Of a stretch of 47,971 nt of DNA, positions 7,907-21,512 are shown piece after piece (the stretch's first letter is position 1; every line of letters starts with the position of its first letter). The DNA lies in the NCBI RefSeq assembly GCF_014648575.1, contig NZ_BMRJ01000001.1, forward strand, positions 1,505,600 through 1,553,570, in the 5' to 3' direction. The translations under genes and the position numbers were made by a program. The notes below the pieces were generated by a model. It had not been told where the DNA came from, did not search any database, and saw only the letters and a list, made by a program, of their open reading frames with translations. Source of the DNA: Agromyces mediolanus. GTDB lineage: Bacteria > Actinomycetota > Actinomycetes > Actinomycetales > Microbacteriaceae.

Positions 7907-7952
7907 TTCTCACGCGGCATCCGCCGCGCGTCTCGACGATCGAGGAGAACTC
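7904..7952 (+). promoter_or_regulatory. Likely expression platform: SD-sequestering helix
   Basis: GAGTTCTC (7904-7911) is the exact complement of GAGAACTC (7945-7952), which directly abuts the gcvT GTG and covers part of its GAGGAG ribosome binding site. Between them is a small hairpin CGCGGC-ATCC-GCCGCG (7913-7928). The 5' arm touches the 3' strand of aptamer 2, so glycine binding could free the ribosome binding site. Pairing is seen; the mechanism is inferred. Confidence 0.55.
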
Positions 7953-9119
7953 GTGTCCGATTCCGGAACCACCCCCGAAGAGCGCCGCAGCCCGCTCGAC
8001 GCCGTGCACCGCGCCGCGGGCGCCTCCTTCACGGACTTCGCCGGCTGGCAGATGCCGGTGCGGTACTCCAGCGACCTCGCCGAGCACCACGCGGTGCGCG
8101 AGCACGCGGGCCTCTTCGACCTCTCCCACATGGCCGAGATCTCCCTGATCGGGCCGGGCTCCGCCGAGGCGCTCGACCACGCCCTCGCCGGCAAGCTCTC
8201 GGCGATCGCCGTCGGCCAGGCGAAGTACTCGCTGCTGCTCGCCGAGGACGGCGGCATCATCGACGACCTCGTCGTCTACCGCACGGGGGAGGACCGCTTC
8301 CTCGTCGTCGCCAACGCCTCGAACCGCGACGTCGTCGCCGCCGAGCTGATCGACCGCGCCGAGGGCTTCGAGACCTTCGTCTCCGACGAGAGCGACGACA
8401 TCGCCCTCATCGCCCTGCAGGGCCCCGACGCGCTCGCCGTGCTGCTCGAGACGCCCGGACTCGGCGTCGAAGGTCCCGGCAACGACCAGGAGGACTTCGA
8501 CCGGGCCATCACCGAGCTGAAGTACTACCGCTCCTTCCCTGCCACGTTCGAGGGCGAGCCCGTGCTCGTCGCCCGCACCGGCTACACCGGCGAGGACGGC
8601 TTCGAGCTCTATCTCGCGCCCGAGCTGGCGCCCAAGCTCTGGGAGGCGCTCGCCGAGACCGGCGGGCCCCGCGTCGTGCCGTGCGGCCTCGCGAGCCGCG
8701 ACACGCTCCGCCTCGAGGCGGGCATGCCGCTCTACGGGCACGAGCTCGGCCGAGGCATCCTGCCCGCCCAGGCCGGTCTCGGTCGCGTCGTCTCCTTCGC
8801 CAAGGAGGCCGAGTTCATCGGCCGGGCGGCGGCCGAGCGCGGCCCGGCCGAGGACGCTCCCGTGCTCGTCGGCCTCACCGCGGAGGGCCGGCGAGCCCCC
8901 CGCGCCGGCTACGAGGTCTACGACGGCGAGTCCGCCGAGGCCCGACGCGTCGGCGAGATCACGAGCGGGGCGCTCTCGCCCACCCTCGGCCACCCCGTCG
9001 CGATGGCGTTCGTGGCGCCCGAGCTCGCCGAGCCCGGCACCGCCCTCTTCGTCGACGTCCGCGGCACCCGCATCCCGGCGACCGTCGTCGCCCTCCCCTT
9101 CTACCGACGCGCCTCCTGA
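7953..9119 (+). CDS. gcvT: Aminomethyltransferase, glycine cleavage T protein
   Basis: Moves the methylene group from aminomethyl-lipoyl H protein to tetrahydrofolate, releasing ammonia. 388 residues. Motifs: FADFSGW-like [12 protein letters not shown] near residue 30, FDLSHMAE, folate-domain [14 protein letters not shown], and [14 protein letters not shown]. The C-terminal domain carries [20 protein letters not shown]. Start GTG at 7953 with GAGGAG 5-11 bases upstream, controlled by the riboswitch. First gene of gcvTHP. Confidence 0.97.
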   Translation: MSDSGTTPEERRSPLDAVHRAAGASFTDFAGWQMPVRYSSDLAEHHAVREHAGLFDLSHMAEISLIGPGSAEALDHALAGKLSAIAVGQAKYSLLLAEDGGIIDDLVVYRTGEDRFLVVANASNRDVVAAELIDRAEGFETFVSDESDDIALIALQGPDALAVLLETPGLGVEGPGNDQEDFDRAITELKYYRSFPATFEGEPVLVARTGYTGEDGFELYLAPELAPKLWEALAETGGPRVVPCGLASRDTLRLEAGMPLYGHELGRGILPAQAGLGRVVSFAKEAEFIGRAAAERGPAEDAPVLVGLTAEGRRAPRAGYEVYDGESAEARRVGEITSGALSPTLGHPVAMAFVAPELAEPGTALFVDVRGTRIPATVVALPFYRRAS

Positions 9120-9204
9120 TCCGGCCTCCCGCCCGAGCACGGGCGAGCCGGCCGCAGGCGACACGACGAGCCATCCACCGACCCCACCACCGAGGAGCCC
9201 CATC

Positions 9205-9576
9205 ATGACCGACGTCACCGCACTGCAGTACACCGAAGAGCACGAGTGGGTGAAGGTCGACGGCGACACCGTCGTCATCGGCATCACCGACTACGCCGCC
9301 GAGAAGCTCGGCGACGTCGTCTACGTCGACCTGCCCGCCGCGGGCACCGCCGTCAGCGCGGGCACCGTCGTCGGCGAGATCGAGTCGACCAAGTCGGTCG
9401 GCGAGCTCTTCGCCCCGATCGACGGCGAGGTCGTCGAGGCGAACCAGGCCGTCATCGACTCCCCGGAGCTCGTCAACAGCGACCCGTTCGGCGAAGGCTG
9501 GCTCATCAAGCTCTCCGCGCCCGAGCTGCCGACGCTCATGACCCACGCCGAGTACCGCGCCTTCGTCGGCGAGTAA
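9205..9576 (+). CDS. gcvH: Glycine cleavage H protein (lipoyl carrier)
   Basis: Small shuttle protein carrying lipoate between P, T and L proteins. 123 residues; lipoylation lysine K63 in [10 protein letters not shown]-terminal YTEEHEWV and C-terminal [12 protein letters not shown] all match the family. ATG at 9205 preceded by GAGGAGCC. It lies 85 bases after gcvT and 15 bases before gcvP. No L protein (lipoamide dehydrogenase) gene is in the window. Confidence 0.97.
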   Translation: MTDVTALQYTEEHEWVKVDGDTVVIGITDYAAEKLGDVVYVDLPAAGTAVSAGTVVGEIESTKSVGELFAPIDGEVVEANQAVIDSPELVNSDPFGEGWLIKLSAPELPTLMTHAEYRAFVGE

Positions 9577-9591
9577 GGACCCCAGCGCCCG

Positions 9592-12483
<2,892 letters not shown>

Positions 12484-12499
12484 CGCGGAGCTGAGTCGA

Positions 12500-12542
12500 G
12501 GGGCGGATGCCCCGGGCGCGACGCGTCCGGGGCATCCGCCCC
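12500..12542 (+). terminator. Hairpin terminator after gcvTHP
   Basis: Perfect 16-bp stem, GGGGCGGATGCCCCGG with CCGGGGCATCCGCCCC, and an 11-base loop. No T tract follows, so it is a U-less type. Confidence 0.7.
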
Positions 12543-12599
12543 TGCCGTTCGGCGCGGCGCGGGTCTAAACTGAGGAACATTCACACGCGGAGGTGTCGG

Positions 12600-13013
12600 A
12601 TGCTCCCCATGGACGCCCTGCTCGGGGCCGGATTCATCCTCTTCGTCGTGGGCCTCGCGGCCGCGACGAGCGAGCGCTTCGGGCTGGACACCCGCGCCGG
12701 CCTCCTCGAGCGCCGCGACCCGGCGACGGCGAACGCGATGCGACGCGCGCAAGCGGTCCTCGAGCTGCGGGGCGGGGGCTACGGCGACGAGTGCGTCGGC
12801 GCGGTCTGCACGCCGAGCCGACGGAGCTGGACCGACGGGGCCCGCGTGCGCGGCGCCGACACCGATCCCCGGGTCGAGGTCGCGGAGGAGCAGCTCCCGC
12901 CGATGCCGGCGACGGTCGTCGCCCTCGCGTCGGCGACGCACGTCCCCGGGGTCAGGCGGCCGGCGCCGCGAAGAGCCCCGGCCACCACGCGAGCGCCAGC
13001 GGATACCCGATGA
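12600..13013 (+). CDS. Small membrane-anchored hypothetical protein
   Basis: 137 residues from the ATG at 12600, which has GGAGG 7 bases upstream; a TAAACT at about 12566 could be the -10. One N-terminal hydrophobic segment (residues 3-22, MDALLGAGFILFVVGLAAAT) is followed by a charged segment and an Arg/Pro-rich tail. Third codon positions are GC-rich as in real genes here. The last 62 bases overlap the 3' end of the convergent CPBP gene. I do not recognise a family; the tail may be read-through into DNA constrained by the other gene. Confidence 0.55.
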   Translation: MLPMDALLGAGFILFVVGLAAATSERFGLDTRAGLLERRDPATANAMRRAQAVLELRGGGYGDECVGAVCTPSRRSWTDGARVRGADTDPRVEVAEEQLPPMPATVVALASATHVPGVRRPAPRRAPATTRAPADTR

Positions 13014-13716
13014 AGGCCGCCATGTCGAGCACCCAGTGCGCGATGACGAGCGGCATCGTGCGCCCCCAGCGCACGTAGCACCAGCCGAACACGAGGCCCA
13101 TCGCGACGTTGCCCGCGAACGGGCCGAAGCCCTGGTAGAGGTGGTACGTCCCTCGCAGCAACGCGCTCGAGACGATCGTCGCCCACGGTCCCACGCCGAG
13201 CTCCCGGAGCCGCGTGAAGAGATAGCCGACGACGATGATCTCCTCGGTGAGCGCCGCCTTCATCGCCGCGAGCACGAGGATCGGCACCGTCCACCAGTGG
13301 GTGTCGAGCGGGGCCGGCACCACGACCACGGTGATCCCCATCGCGCGGCCCGCGGCGTAGAGCGTGAGGCCGGGGATGCCGATCGCCGCGACGAGCGCGA
13401 GCCCGGAGGCCGCATCGCGCCCCGGTCGCGTGAAGTCGAAGCCGATACGGCGGAACGGGCTGCGGCCGGGCCGCCAGAGCAGATAGAGCGCGAGCGCGAC
13501 GACGAACAGCCCGAAGAAGACGTCGAGGAACTGGTACGTGAAGTCGAGCCACTCGCGGCTCGAGCGGGACTGGTTGATCGCCGCCGACTGCTCGGCGAGC
13601 GGCGTCGTGTCGGTCACCCGCGCGACGATCGAGACGATCGAGTAGACGGCGGACGCGCCGAGCGAGAGGCCGAGCACGATGGCGAGCTCGACTCGCATGC
13701 GACGGGCGGCTGGCAT
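12952..13716 (-). CDS. CPBP-family intramembrane metalloprotease-like protein
   Basis: Polytopic membrane protein (254 residues, about seven hydrophobic segments) of the CAAX protease / bacteriocin-processing family. The signature region reads ALTEEIIVVGYLFTRL, then GTYHLYQGFGPFAGN, GLVFGWCYVRWG and PLVIAHWVLDM, giving the paired Glu, two His and the Asn expected. The Arg usual after EExxx is Val here. ATG at 13716 with a GAAGAT hexamer ending 6 bases upstream; no Shine-Dalgarno. Substrate unknown; proteolytic activity is not certain for this branch. Confidence 0.85.
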   Translation of the reverse strand: MPAARRMRVELAIVLGLSLGASAVYSIVSIVARVTDTTPLAEQSAAINQSRSSREWLDFTYQFLDVFFGLFVVALALYLLWRPGRSPFRRIGFDFTRPGRDAASGLALVAAIGIPGLTLYAAGRAMGITVVVVPAPLDTHWWTVPILVLAAMKAALTEEIIVVGYLFTRLRELGVGPWATIVSSALLRGTYHLYQGFGPFAGNVAMGLVFGWCYVRWGRTMPLVIAHWVLDMAAFIGYPLALAWWPGLFAAPAA

Positions 13717-13722
13717 GCGATC

Positions 13723-13728
13723 ATCTTC
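13723..13728 (-). promoter_or_regulatory. Putative -10 (GAAGAT), leaderless type
   Basis: GAAGAT on the minus strand ends 6 bases (GATCGC) before the ATG at 13716. Weaker match than the other sites of this kind. Confidence 0.3.
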
Positions 13729-13828
13729 GCACGGCGTCACAGAACGCAAGATTCCTGCGCATACGCGTCGGAATGCGGCGCGTCGAGGGTCGCCAGGTTT
13801 CGCGTCGGTAACGGTTTGGCCGCGGAGT

Positions 13829-13857
13829 TTGCTTCGAGTGAGAGGACTCCTTAGCCT
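13829..13857 (+). promoter_or_regulatory. Promoter of the peptide ABC operon
   Basis: TTGCTT (13829-13834), 17-base spacer, TAGCCT (13852-13857). Start expected near 13864, giving a leader of about 60 bases. Confidence 0.55.
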
Positions 13858-13923
13858 CGATTTACCAGCGCTCGGGCGCGGCCAGAAGCCGTGCCTGCAT
13901 GCGCACATCTCACAGGAGGAACA

Positions 13924-15549
13924 TTGAAGATCAAGAGAATCGGCGTTGCCGCCATTGCTCTTGCTGCGGCCGGGGCGCTCACGCTCACCGGTTGCACGAG
14001 CGGTTCGCCGTCGTCGAGCGGTGCTGCCGGCGACTCGTCGGCCATCATCACGACCAACGGTTCCGAGCCCCAGAACCCGCTGATCCCGACCAACACCAAC
14101 GAGGTCGGCGGCGGCAAGATCCTCGACGCGATCTTCGCCGGTCTGGTGTACTACGACGCCAAGGGTGCCGTGCACAACGACGTCGCGGAGTCCATCGAGT
14201 CCGACGACGCCCAGAACTACACCATCAAGATCAAGCCCGACCTGAAGTTCACGAACGGCGACCCGGTGAACGCCGAGTCGTTCGTCAAGGCGTGGAACTA
14301 CGGCGCGGCGCTCGACAACGCGCAGCTCTCGAGCTACTTCTTCGGCGACATCGAGGGCTTCTCGCTCGACGAGAACCGCCCCGAGCTCTCGGGCCTCAAG
14401 GTCGTCGACGACCTGACCTTCACGGTCGCGCTCGTGCAGCCCGAGTCGGACTTCCCGCTCAGCCTCGGCTACTCGGCGTTCTACCCGCTCCCCGAGTCGG
14501 CGTGGGAAGACCTCGACGCGTTCGGTGAGAACCCGGTCGGCAACGGTCCGTACATGCTCGACGGCGAGGGCGCCTGGAAGCACAACGAGGAGATCAGCCT
14601 CGTCACGAACCCCGACTACGACGGTCCGCGCAAGGCGCAGAACGGCGGGCTCGACATCATCTTCTACGCCTCGCAGGACGCCTCGTACGCCGACCTGCAG
14701 GGCGGCAACGTCGACGTCGTCGACCAGATCCCGGAGGCGGCGCTCGCCAGCTACGCCGACGAGTTCCCGGACCGCTCGGTCAACCAGGCCGCGGCGATCT
14801 TCCAGTCCTTCACCATCCCCGCGCGCCTGCCGCACTTCTCGGGTGAGGAAGGCCAGCTCCGTCGCGCCGCCATCTCGATGGCGATCAACCGCGAGGAGAT
14901 CACCGACGTGATCTTCGAGGGCACCCGCACCCCCGCGCACGACTTCACCTCGCCCGTCATCGACGGCTACTCGGAGGACGTGCCCGGCTCGGAGGTCCTC
15001 GAGTTCAACCCGGAGAAGGCGAAGGAGCTGTGGGCCCAGGCCGACGCCATCGCACCGTGGAGCGGCACCTTCCAGATCGCCTACAACGCCGACGGCGGCC
15101 ACCAGGGCTGGGTCGACGCCGTGTCGAACCAGCTGAAGAACAACCTCGGCATCGACGCGTCGGGCAACCCGTACCCGACCTTCGCCGAGGCGCGCACCGA
15201 GATCACCAACCGCACCATCCAGACCGCGTTCCGCAGCGGTTGGCAGGCCGACTACCCGGCGCTGTTCAACTTCCTCGGGCCGCTGTACGGCACCGGTGCC
15301 GGTTCGAACGACGGTGACTACTCGAACCCCGAGGTCGACGCCCTCCTGAAGGAAGGCCGTGCGGAGACCGACATCGACGCCGCGAACGAGAAGTTCCAGC
15401 AGGTCCAGGAGATCCTGTTCAAGGACCTCCCCGCGGTCCCGCTGTGGTACTCGAACGTCAACGGCGCGTGGAACGACACCGTGGACAACGTGGAGTTCGG
15501 CTGGAACTCGGTTCCGCTGTACTACCAGATCACCAAGGCTGCGGAGTAG
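13924..15549 (+). CDS. Oligopeptide/dipeptide-binding lipoprotein (SBP family 5)
   Basis: Extracellular receptor of a peptide-type ABC importer, anchored by lipid. A TTG at 13924 is the best start: AGGAGGA lies just upstream and it yields KIKRIGVAAIALAAAGALTL ending in the lipobox LTGC (C24). A Ser/Gly-rich linker follows. Family 5 features include GGKILDAIFAGLVYYDAKG, YTIKIKPDLKFTNGDPVNA, NPVGNGPYML and the C-terminal AVPLWYSNVNGAWN. 541 residues, normal length. First gene of the operon, separated from the permeases by a hairpin that should keep its mRNA in excess. Confidence 0.93.
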   Translation: MKIKRIGVAAIALAAAGALTLTGCTSGSPSSSGAAGDSSAIITTNGSEPQNPLIPTNTNEVGGGKILDAIFAGLVYYDAKGAVHNDVAESIESDDAQNYTIKIKPDLKFTNGDPVNAESFVKAWNYGAALDNAQLSSYFFGDIEGFSLDENRPELSGLKVVDDLTFTVALVQPESDFPLSLGYSAFYPLPESAWEDLDAFGENPVGNGPYMLDGEGAWKHNEEISLVTNPDYDGPRKAQNGGLDIIFYASQDASYADLQGGNVDVVDQIPEAALASYADEFPDRSVNQAAAIFQSFTIPARLPHFSGEEGQLRRAAISMAINREEITDVIFEGTRTPAHDFTSPVIDGYSEDVPGSEVLEFNPEKAKELWAQADAIAPWSGTFQIAYNADGGHQGWVDAVSNQLKNNLGIDASGNPYPTFAEARTEITNRTIQTAFRSGWQADYPALFNFLGPLYGTGAGSNDGDYSNPEVDALLKEGRAETDIDAANEKFQQVQEILFKDLPAVPLWYSNVNGAWNDTVDNVEFGWNSVPLYYQITKAAE

Positions 15550-15591
15550 TTCCCAGCCTGCGACGACTCAGGGTTAGACTCTGAGGCGCCC

Positions 15592-15623
15592 GTGGGGCGG
15601 CGGTCATCAGACCGCCGCCCCAC
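15592..15623 (+). terminator. Intercistronic hairpin after the binding protein gene
   Basis: Perfect 14-bp stem GTGGGGCGGCGGTC / GACCGCCGCCCCAC with an ATCA loop. Position between a binding-protein gene and its permeases suggests partial termination or 3' protection. A TAGCAT at 15655-15660 could provide a second promoter. Confidence 0.65.
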
Positions 15624-15698
15624 ACCCACGTATCCTGCGGTGTCGCGATCGGCGTAGCATCGTAGGGCGACTCCACAACGGTGAGGTTTCTTCCAATA

Positions 15699-15728
15699 AT
15701 GTCCACAACCGCAGAAGCCGAGGCCTGA
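15699..15728 (+). CDS. Possible leader peptide MSTTAEAEA before the permease
   Basis: A 9-codon open frame, ATG to TGA, ends 3 bases before the permease ATG. GGTGAGG lies about 14 bases upstream of its ATG. Ribosomes ending here would be placed right at the next start, which lacks a good ribosome site of its own. It may be a coupling uORF or chance. Confidence 0.3.
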   Translation: MSTTAEAEA

Positions 15729-15731
15729 TCC

Positions 15732-16661
15732 ATGGCCGGCTACATCCTGCGCCGACTGCTGCAGGCGATCCCTGTCTTGCTCGGCACCACCTTCCTGATC
15801 TACTTCATGGTCTTCGCCATGCCGGGCGACCCCGTCGTCGCCCTGTTCGGTGACAAGACCCCGCCCCCACAGGTCCTCGAGGCGGTGCGCGAGCGCTACA
15901 ACCTCGACAAGCCGTTCATCGTCCAGTACCTGCTGTTCCTCGGCGGCATCTTCCGCGGCGACTTCGGCATCTCCTTCTCGGGCGAGCCCGTCTCCGACAT
16001 CCTGGCCCGCACCTTCCCGGTGACGCTCCAGCTCGCCGCGATCGCCACGGTGTTCCTCGCCGTCGGCGGCATCCTCATCGGGCTCATCTCGGGCCTGCGC
16101 AAGGGCGGCATCTTCGACGCGAGCGCGCTCGTGGTGAGCCTCATCCTCATCTCGCTGCCGATCTTCGTCGTCGCCTTCACCGCGCAGTACATCTTCGGCG
16201 TCCAGCTCGGCTGGTTCAGGACGACCGTAGGCTCCGGAGCGCCGATCCAAGACCTGATATTGCCGGCGATGGTGCTGGCCACGGGAAGCTTCGCGCAGAT
16301 CGTCCGACTGACGAGGGCGTCGGTCATCGAGACGGACGGCCAGGACTTCGTTCGCACCGCCGCGAGCAAGGGCCTGTCCCGGCGACGCATCGTCCCCGTG
16401 CACATCCTGCGCAACTCGCTCATCCCGGTCGTGACCTACATCGCCGTGGACTTCGGCGTGCTCATGGTGGGCGCCACCGTGACCGAGGGCATCTTCAACG
16501 TGCCCGGCGTCGGTCGCACCCTCTACCAGGCGATCATCCGCGGGGAGGGACCGACCGTCGTCTCCTTCGTGACCGTCATGGTGCTGATCTACCTCATCGT
16601 GAACCTCCTGGTGGATCTGCTGTACGCCGTTCTCGACCCGAGGATCCGCTATGTCAAGTAA
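15732..16661 (+). CDS. Peptide ABC transporter permease, DppB type
   Basis: Inner-membrane permease, 309 residues, six hydrophobic segments. N-terminal YILRRLLQAIPVLLGTTFLI and the EAA loop region DFVRTAASKGLSRRRIVPVH ILRNSLIP are typical of DppB/OppB. It ends LLYAVLDPRIRYVK, the classic C-terminus. ATG at 15732; the 3' end overlaps the next gene by 11 bases. A stretch near 16213-16340 uses codons (AGG, GTA, ATA) that are otherwise rare in this gene. Confidence 0.94.
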   Translation: MAGYILRRLLQAIPVLLGTTFLIYFMVFAMPGDPVVALFGDKTPPPQVLEAVRERYNLDKPFIVQYLLFLGGIFRGDFGISFSGEPVSDILARTFPVTLQLAAIATVFLAVGGILIGLISGLRKGGIFDASALVVSLILISLPIFVVAFTAQYIFGVQLGWFRTTVGSGAPIQDLILPAMVLATGSFAQIVRLTRASVIETDGQDFVRTAASKGLSRRRIVPVHILRNSLIPVVTYIAVDFGVLMVGATVTEGIFNVPGVGRTLYQAIIRGEGPTVVSFVTVMVLIYLIVNLLVDLLYAVLDPRIRYVK

Positions 16662-17604
16662 CACCCGATCCACCCAGCAGCACTACGTCGCCCCGGTCGA
16701 GGAGACCCCGCTCGTCGCCATCGACGCCGTCAAGGCCGAGGGCAAGCCCTCGAACCTCTGGCGCGACGCCTGGGCCGACGTCCGCCGCCGCCCGATGTTC
16801 TGGATCTCCGCGGCGATCATCCTGCTCGTCGTCGTGGTCGCCCTGTTCCCGGGCCTGTTCACCCAGGTGCCGCCGAACAACGACTGCCAGCTCTCGAACA
16901 GCAACGCCGGCCCCGCGCCCGGGCACCCGCTCGGCTTCACCAAGCAGGGCTGCGACATCTACTCGCGCATCATCCACGGCACCTCGACCTCGCTGTCGGT
17001 CGGCCTCATCGTGACGGTGCTCGTGGCGGTGCTCGGCATCCTGTTCGGCGCCTTCGCCGGCTTCTACGGCGGCTGGGTCGACTCGGTGCTCTCGCGTCTC
17101 GGCGACATCTTCTTCTCGATCCCCTACATCCTCGCGGCCGTCGTCGTCATGTCGGTGCTCTCGAAGTACGCGAGCATCTGGACGATCGCGTTGGCGATCG
17201 GCATCTTCGCGTGGCCGGCCACGGCGCGTGTGCTGAGAGCCGAGATCCTGAGGGTGAAGAACTCCGACTTCGTGATGGCGGCCACCGCCCTCGGCGTCTC
17301 CCGGTTCCGCATCCTGCTCCGGCACGTGCTGCCGAACTCGATCGCCCCGGTCATCGTGATCACCACCATCTCGCTCGCCTCGGCGATCGTCGCGGAGGCG
17401 ACCCTGTCGTTCCTCGGCGTCGGCCTGCCGTCGAGCATCATGTCGTGGGGTAACGACATCAGCCAGGCGCAGCGCGACCTCCGCACCGCGCCGCAGACGC
17501 TGATCCTCCCGTCGATCGCGCTGAGCGTGACCGTGCTGAGCTTCATCATGCTCGGCGAGGTCATCCGCGACGCGCTCGACCCGAAGGCGAGGGCACGTCG
17601 ATGA
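16651..17604 (+). CDS. Peptide ABC transporter permease, DppC type
   Basis: Second permease, 317 residues. A cytoplasmic N-terminus of about 45 residues leads to a first helix (FWISAAIILLVVVVALFPGL), then GFTKQGCDIYSRIIHGTSTS, five more helices, the EAA loop SDFVMAATALGVSRFRILLR and LGVGLPSSIMSWGNDI. Ends [16 protein letters not shown] at 16651 inside the end of the first permease gene and ATGA overlap with the ATPase gene. Confidence 0.94.
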   Translation: MSSNTRSTQQHYVAPVEETPLVAIDAVKAEGKPSNLWRDAWADVRRRPMFWISAAIILLVVVVALFPGLFTQVPPNNDCQLSNSNAGPAPGHPLGFTKQGCDIYSRIIHGTSTSLSVGLIVTVLVAVLGILFGAFAGFYGGWVDSVLSRLGDIFFSIPYILAAVVVMSVLSKYASIWTIALAIGIFAWPATARVLRAEILRVKNSDFVMAATALGVSRFRILLRHVLPNSIAPVIVITTISLASAIVAEATLSFLGVGLPSSIMSWGNDISQAQRDLRTAPQTLILPSIALSVTVLSFIMLGEVIRDALDPKARARR

Positions 17605-19379
17605 CCGAGATCGAGACCCAGAAGACGATCGGAAGCTCCGTGCCCGAACCCCGTACCGACGACGAGCGACCCCTGCTCGAGATCAAGGATCTGAAGGTCG
17701 GCTTCAAGACGCAGACCGGCATGGTCACCGCGGTCGACGGCGTCGACATCACCCTCTACCGCGGGCAGAGCCTCGCGATCGTGGGGGAGTCGGGCTCCGG
17801 CAAGTCGACGACCGCGCACGCGATCATCAACCTGCTGCCGGGCTCCGGCGAGATCACCGGCGGCCAGATCCTCCTCGACGGGCAGGACCTGACCAAGGCG
17901 ACGAAGCACGAGATGGAGTCCATCCGCGGCCGCAAGGTCGGCTTCGTCCCGCAGGACCCGATGTCGAACCTGAACCCGGTCTGGTCGATCGGCTTCCAGG
18001 TCGAGGAGGCGATCCGCGCGAACGGCATCGCGAGCGAGCGCAAGGCCGTCAAGGCGCGCGCGATCGAGGTGCTGAAGGAGGCCGGCCTCCAGGATGCGGA
18101 CCGCCGCCTGAAGCAGTTCCCGCACCAGTTCTCGGGCGGCATGCGCCAGCGCGTGCTCATCGGCATGGGGCTCGCGGCGAACCCGCAGCTGCTCATCGCC
18201 GACGAGCCCACCTCGGCGCTCGACGTGACGGTGCAGCGGGTCATCCTCGACCACCTCGAGTCGCTCACCCGCGAGCTCGGCACCACGCTGCTGTTCATCA
18301 CGCACGACCTGGGCCTCGCCGCCGAGCGCGCCGAGCAGCTCGTCGTGATGTACAAGGGCCGCGTGGTGGAGTCGGGCCCGTCGCTGCAGATCCTGCAGAA
18401 CCCGCAGCACCCGTACACGCAGCGCCTCGTCGCCGCGGCGCCGAGCCTCGCCTCGCGCCGCATCCAGGCCACCGGCAGCATCAAGGCCGCCGAGGACTCG
18501 ATGGGCGAGGACGCCGCGTCCGCGGCGGGCGAGGCGATCGACCTGATCGCCACGGCGGAGGCCCGGGCGGAGGCGCTCGAGACCGCCGCGGCCCAGCCGC
18601 CGGCGATCGTCGTGGAGGACCTGACCAAGGTCTACAAGATCCGCGGCACGGGCGACTTCACGGCCGTCGACAGCGTCTCGTTCCAGATCGCGAAGGGCAC
18701 CACCACGGCGCTCGTCGGCGAATCGGGTTCGGGCAAGTCGACCGTCGCGAAGATGCTGCTGAAGCTCGAGGACTCGACCTCCGGTCGCATCCTCGTCGGC
18801 GGCGCCGATCTCGCGAACGTGCGCGGCAAGGAGCTCTTCGCGCTCCGCAGCCGCATGCAGCCGGTCTTCCAAGACCCCTACGGTTCGCTGAACCCGCTCC
18901 GCAACATCGGCAACACGATCGGCGAGCCGCTGATGACCCACAAGGTGGGCACCAAGGCGTCGCGCCGCGAGCGCGTGTTCGAGCTGCTCGACCAGGTCTC
19001 GCTGCCGCGGACCCTCGTCGGCCGCTACCCGAACGAGCTCTCCGGCGGTCAGCGCCAGCGCATCGCCATCGCACGGGCGCTCGCGCTGAAGCCCGAGATC
19101 GTCGTGCTCGACGAGGCCGTCTCGGCCCTCGACGTGCTCGTGCAGGCGCAGATCCTGCGCCTGCTCGCCGATCTCCAGGCCGAGCTCGGGCTCACCTACC
19201 TCTTCATCACGCACGACCTCGCGGTCGTGCGGGTCATCGCGGACAACGTCTGCGTGATGCAGAAGGGGCGCATCGTCGAGGCCGCGACCACCGACGAGGT
19301 GTTCGAGAACCCGCAGCAGCAGTACACCAAGGACCTGCTCGCCGCGATCCCGGGGGCGAACATCCCGCTCGGCGTCTGA
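17601..19379 (+). CDS. Fused double ATPase of the peptide ABC importer (DppD-DppF)
   Basis: 592 residues with two complete ABC domains that are separate proteins in E. coli Dpp. Walker [10 protein letters not shown] at 62-70 and again at 373-381; signatures [14 protein letters not shown] and [14 protein letters not shown]; Walker [14 protein letters not shown] and [13 protein letters not shown]. The linker (about 290-340) is Ala/Glu-rich ([20 protein letters not shown]). The first domain ends with the oligopeptide-type [19 protein letters not shown] at 17601 overlaps the previous stop by four bases. Energises import through the two permeases. Confidence 0.95.
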   Translation: MTEIETQKTIGSSVPEPRTDDERPLLEIKDLKVGFKTQTGMVTAVDGVDITLYRGQSLAIVGESGSGKSTTAHAIINLLPGSGEITGGQILLDGQDLTKATKHEMESIRGRKVGFVPQDPMSNLNPVWSIGFQVEEAIRANGIASERKAVKARAIEVLKEAGLQDADRRLKQFPHQFSGGMRQRVLIGMGLAANPQLLIADEPTSALDVTVQRVILDHLESLTRELGTTLLFITHDLGLAAERAEQLVVMYKGRVVESGPSLQILQNPQHPYTQRLVAAAPSLASRRIQATGSIKAAEDSMGEDAASAAGEAIDLIATAEARAEALETAAAQPPAIVVEDLTKVYKIRGTGDFTAVDSVSFQIAKGTTTALVGESGSGKSTVAKMLLKLEDSTSGRILVGGADLANVRGKELFALRSRMQPVFQDPYGSLNPLRNIGNTIGEPLMTHKVGTKASRRERVFELLDQVSLPRTLVGRYPNELSGGQRQRIAIARALALKPEIVVLDEAVSALDVLVQAQILRLLADLQAELGLTYLFITHDLAVVRVIADNVCVMQKGRIVEAATTDEVFENPQQQYTKDLLAAIPGANIPLGV

Positions 19380-19390
19380 TCCGATCCGTT

Positions 19391-19426
19391 CGAGGGCCCG
19401 GCCGGTGTCAACCGGCCGGGCCTTCG
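19391..19426 (+). terminator. Terminator of the peptide ABC operon
   Basis: Core stem GGCCCGGCCGGT / ACCGGCCGGGCC with loop GTCA, extendable by four more pairs (one G-T). No T tract follows. Confidence 0.7.
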
Positions 19427-19480
19427 GCGTGCCGACGCGGAGTCTGGGAACCGCGTGCCGAGGCGTTCTCCAGCGTGCGA

Positions 19481-19486
19481 TACGAT
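19481..19486 (+). promoter_or_regulatory. Putative -10 of typA
   Basis: TACGAT, about 50 bases upstream of the typA ATG. No good -35 at the usual distance. Confidence 0.35.
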
Positions 19487-19535
19487 GTCAGGCGGCCGAG
19501 TCCGGCCGATCATCCACCGACAGGAGCTTTCCTTC

Positions 19536-21440
<1,905 letters not shown>

Positions 21441-21462
21441 CCCGGGATTCCAGGGACGCAGC

Positions 21463-21496
21463 ACGGATGCCGCGGGCTTCGGCCCGCGGCATCCGT
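21463..21496 (+). terminator. Terminator of typA
   Basis: 15-bp stem ACGGATGCCGCGGGC / GCCCGCGGCATCCGT capped by a stable TTCG tetraloop. No T tract. Confidence 0.75.
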
Positions 21497-21512
21497 CGTC
21501 TCCGGGCGGGGC

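Noticed and set aside
13740..13790. ATTCC...GGAAT inverted repeat upstream of the peptide ABC operon
   Set aside because: Only 5-bp arms with a 14-base spacer, about 100 bases from the promoter; not better than chance.
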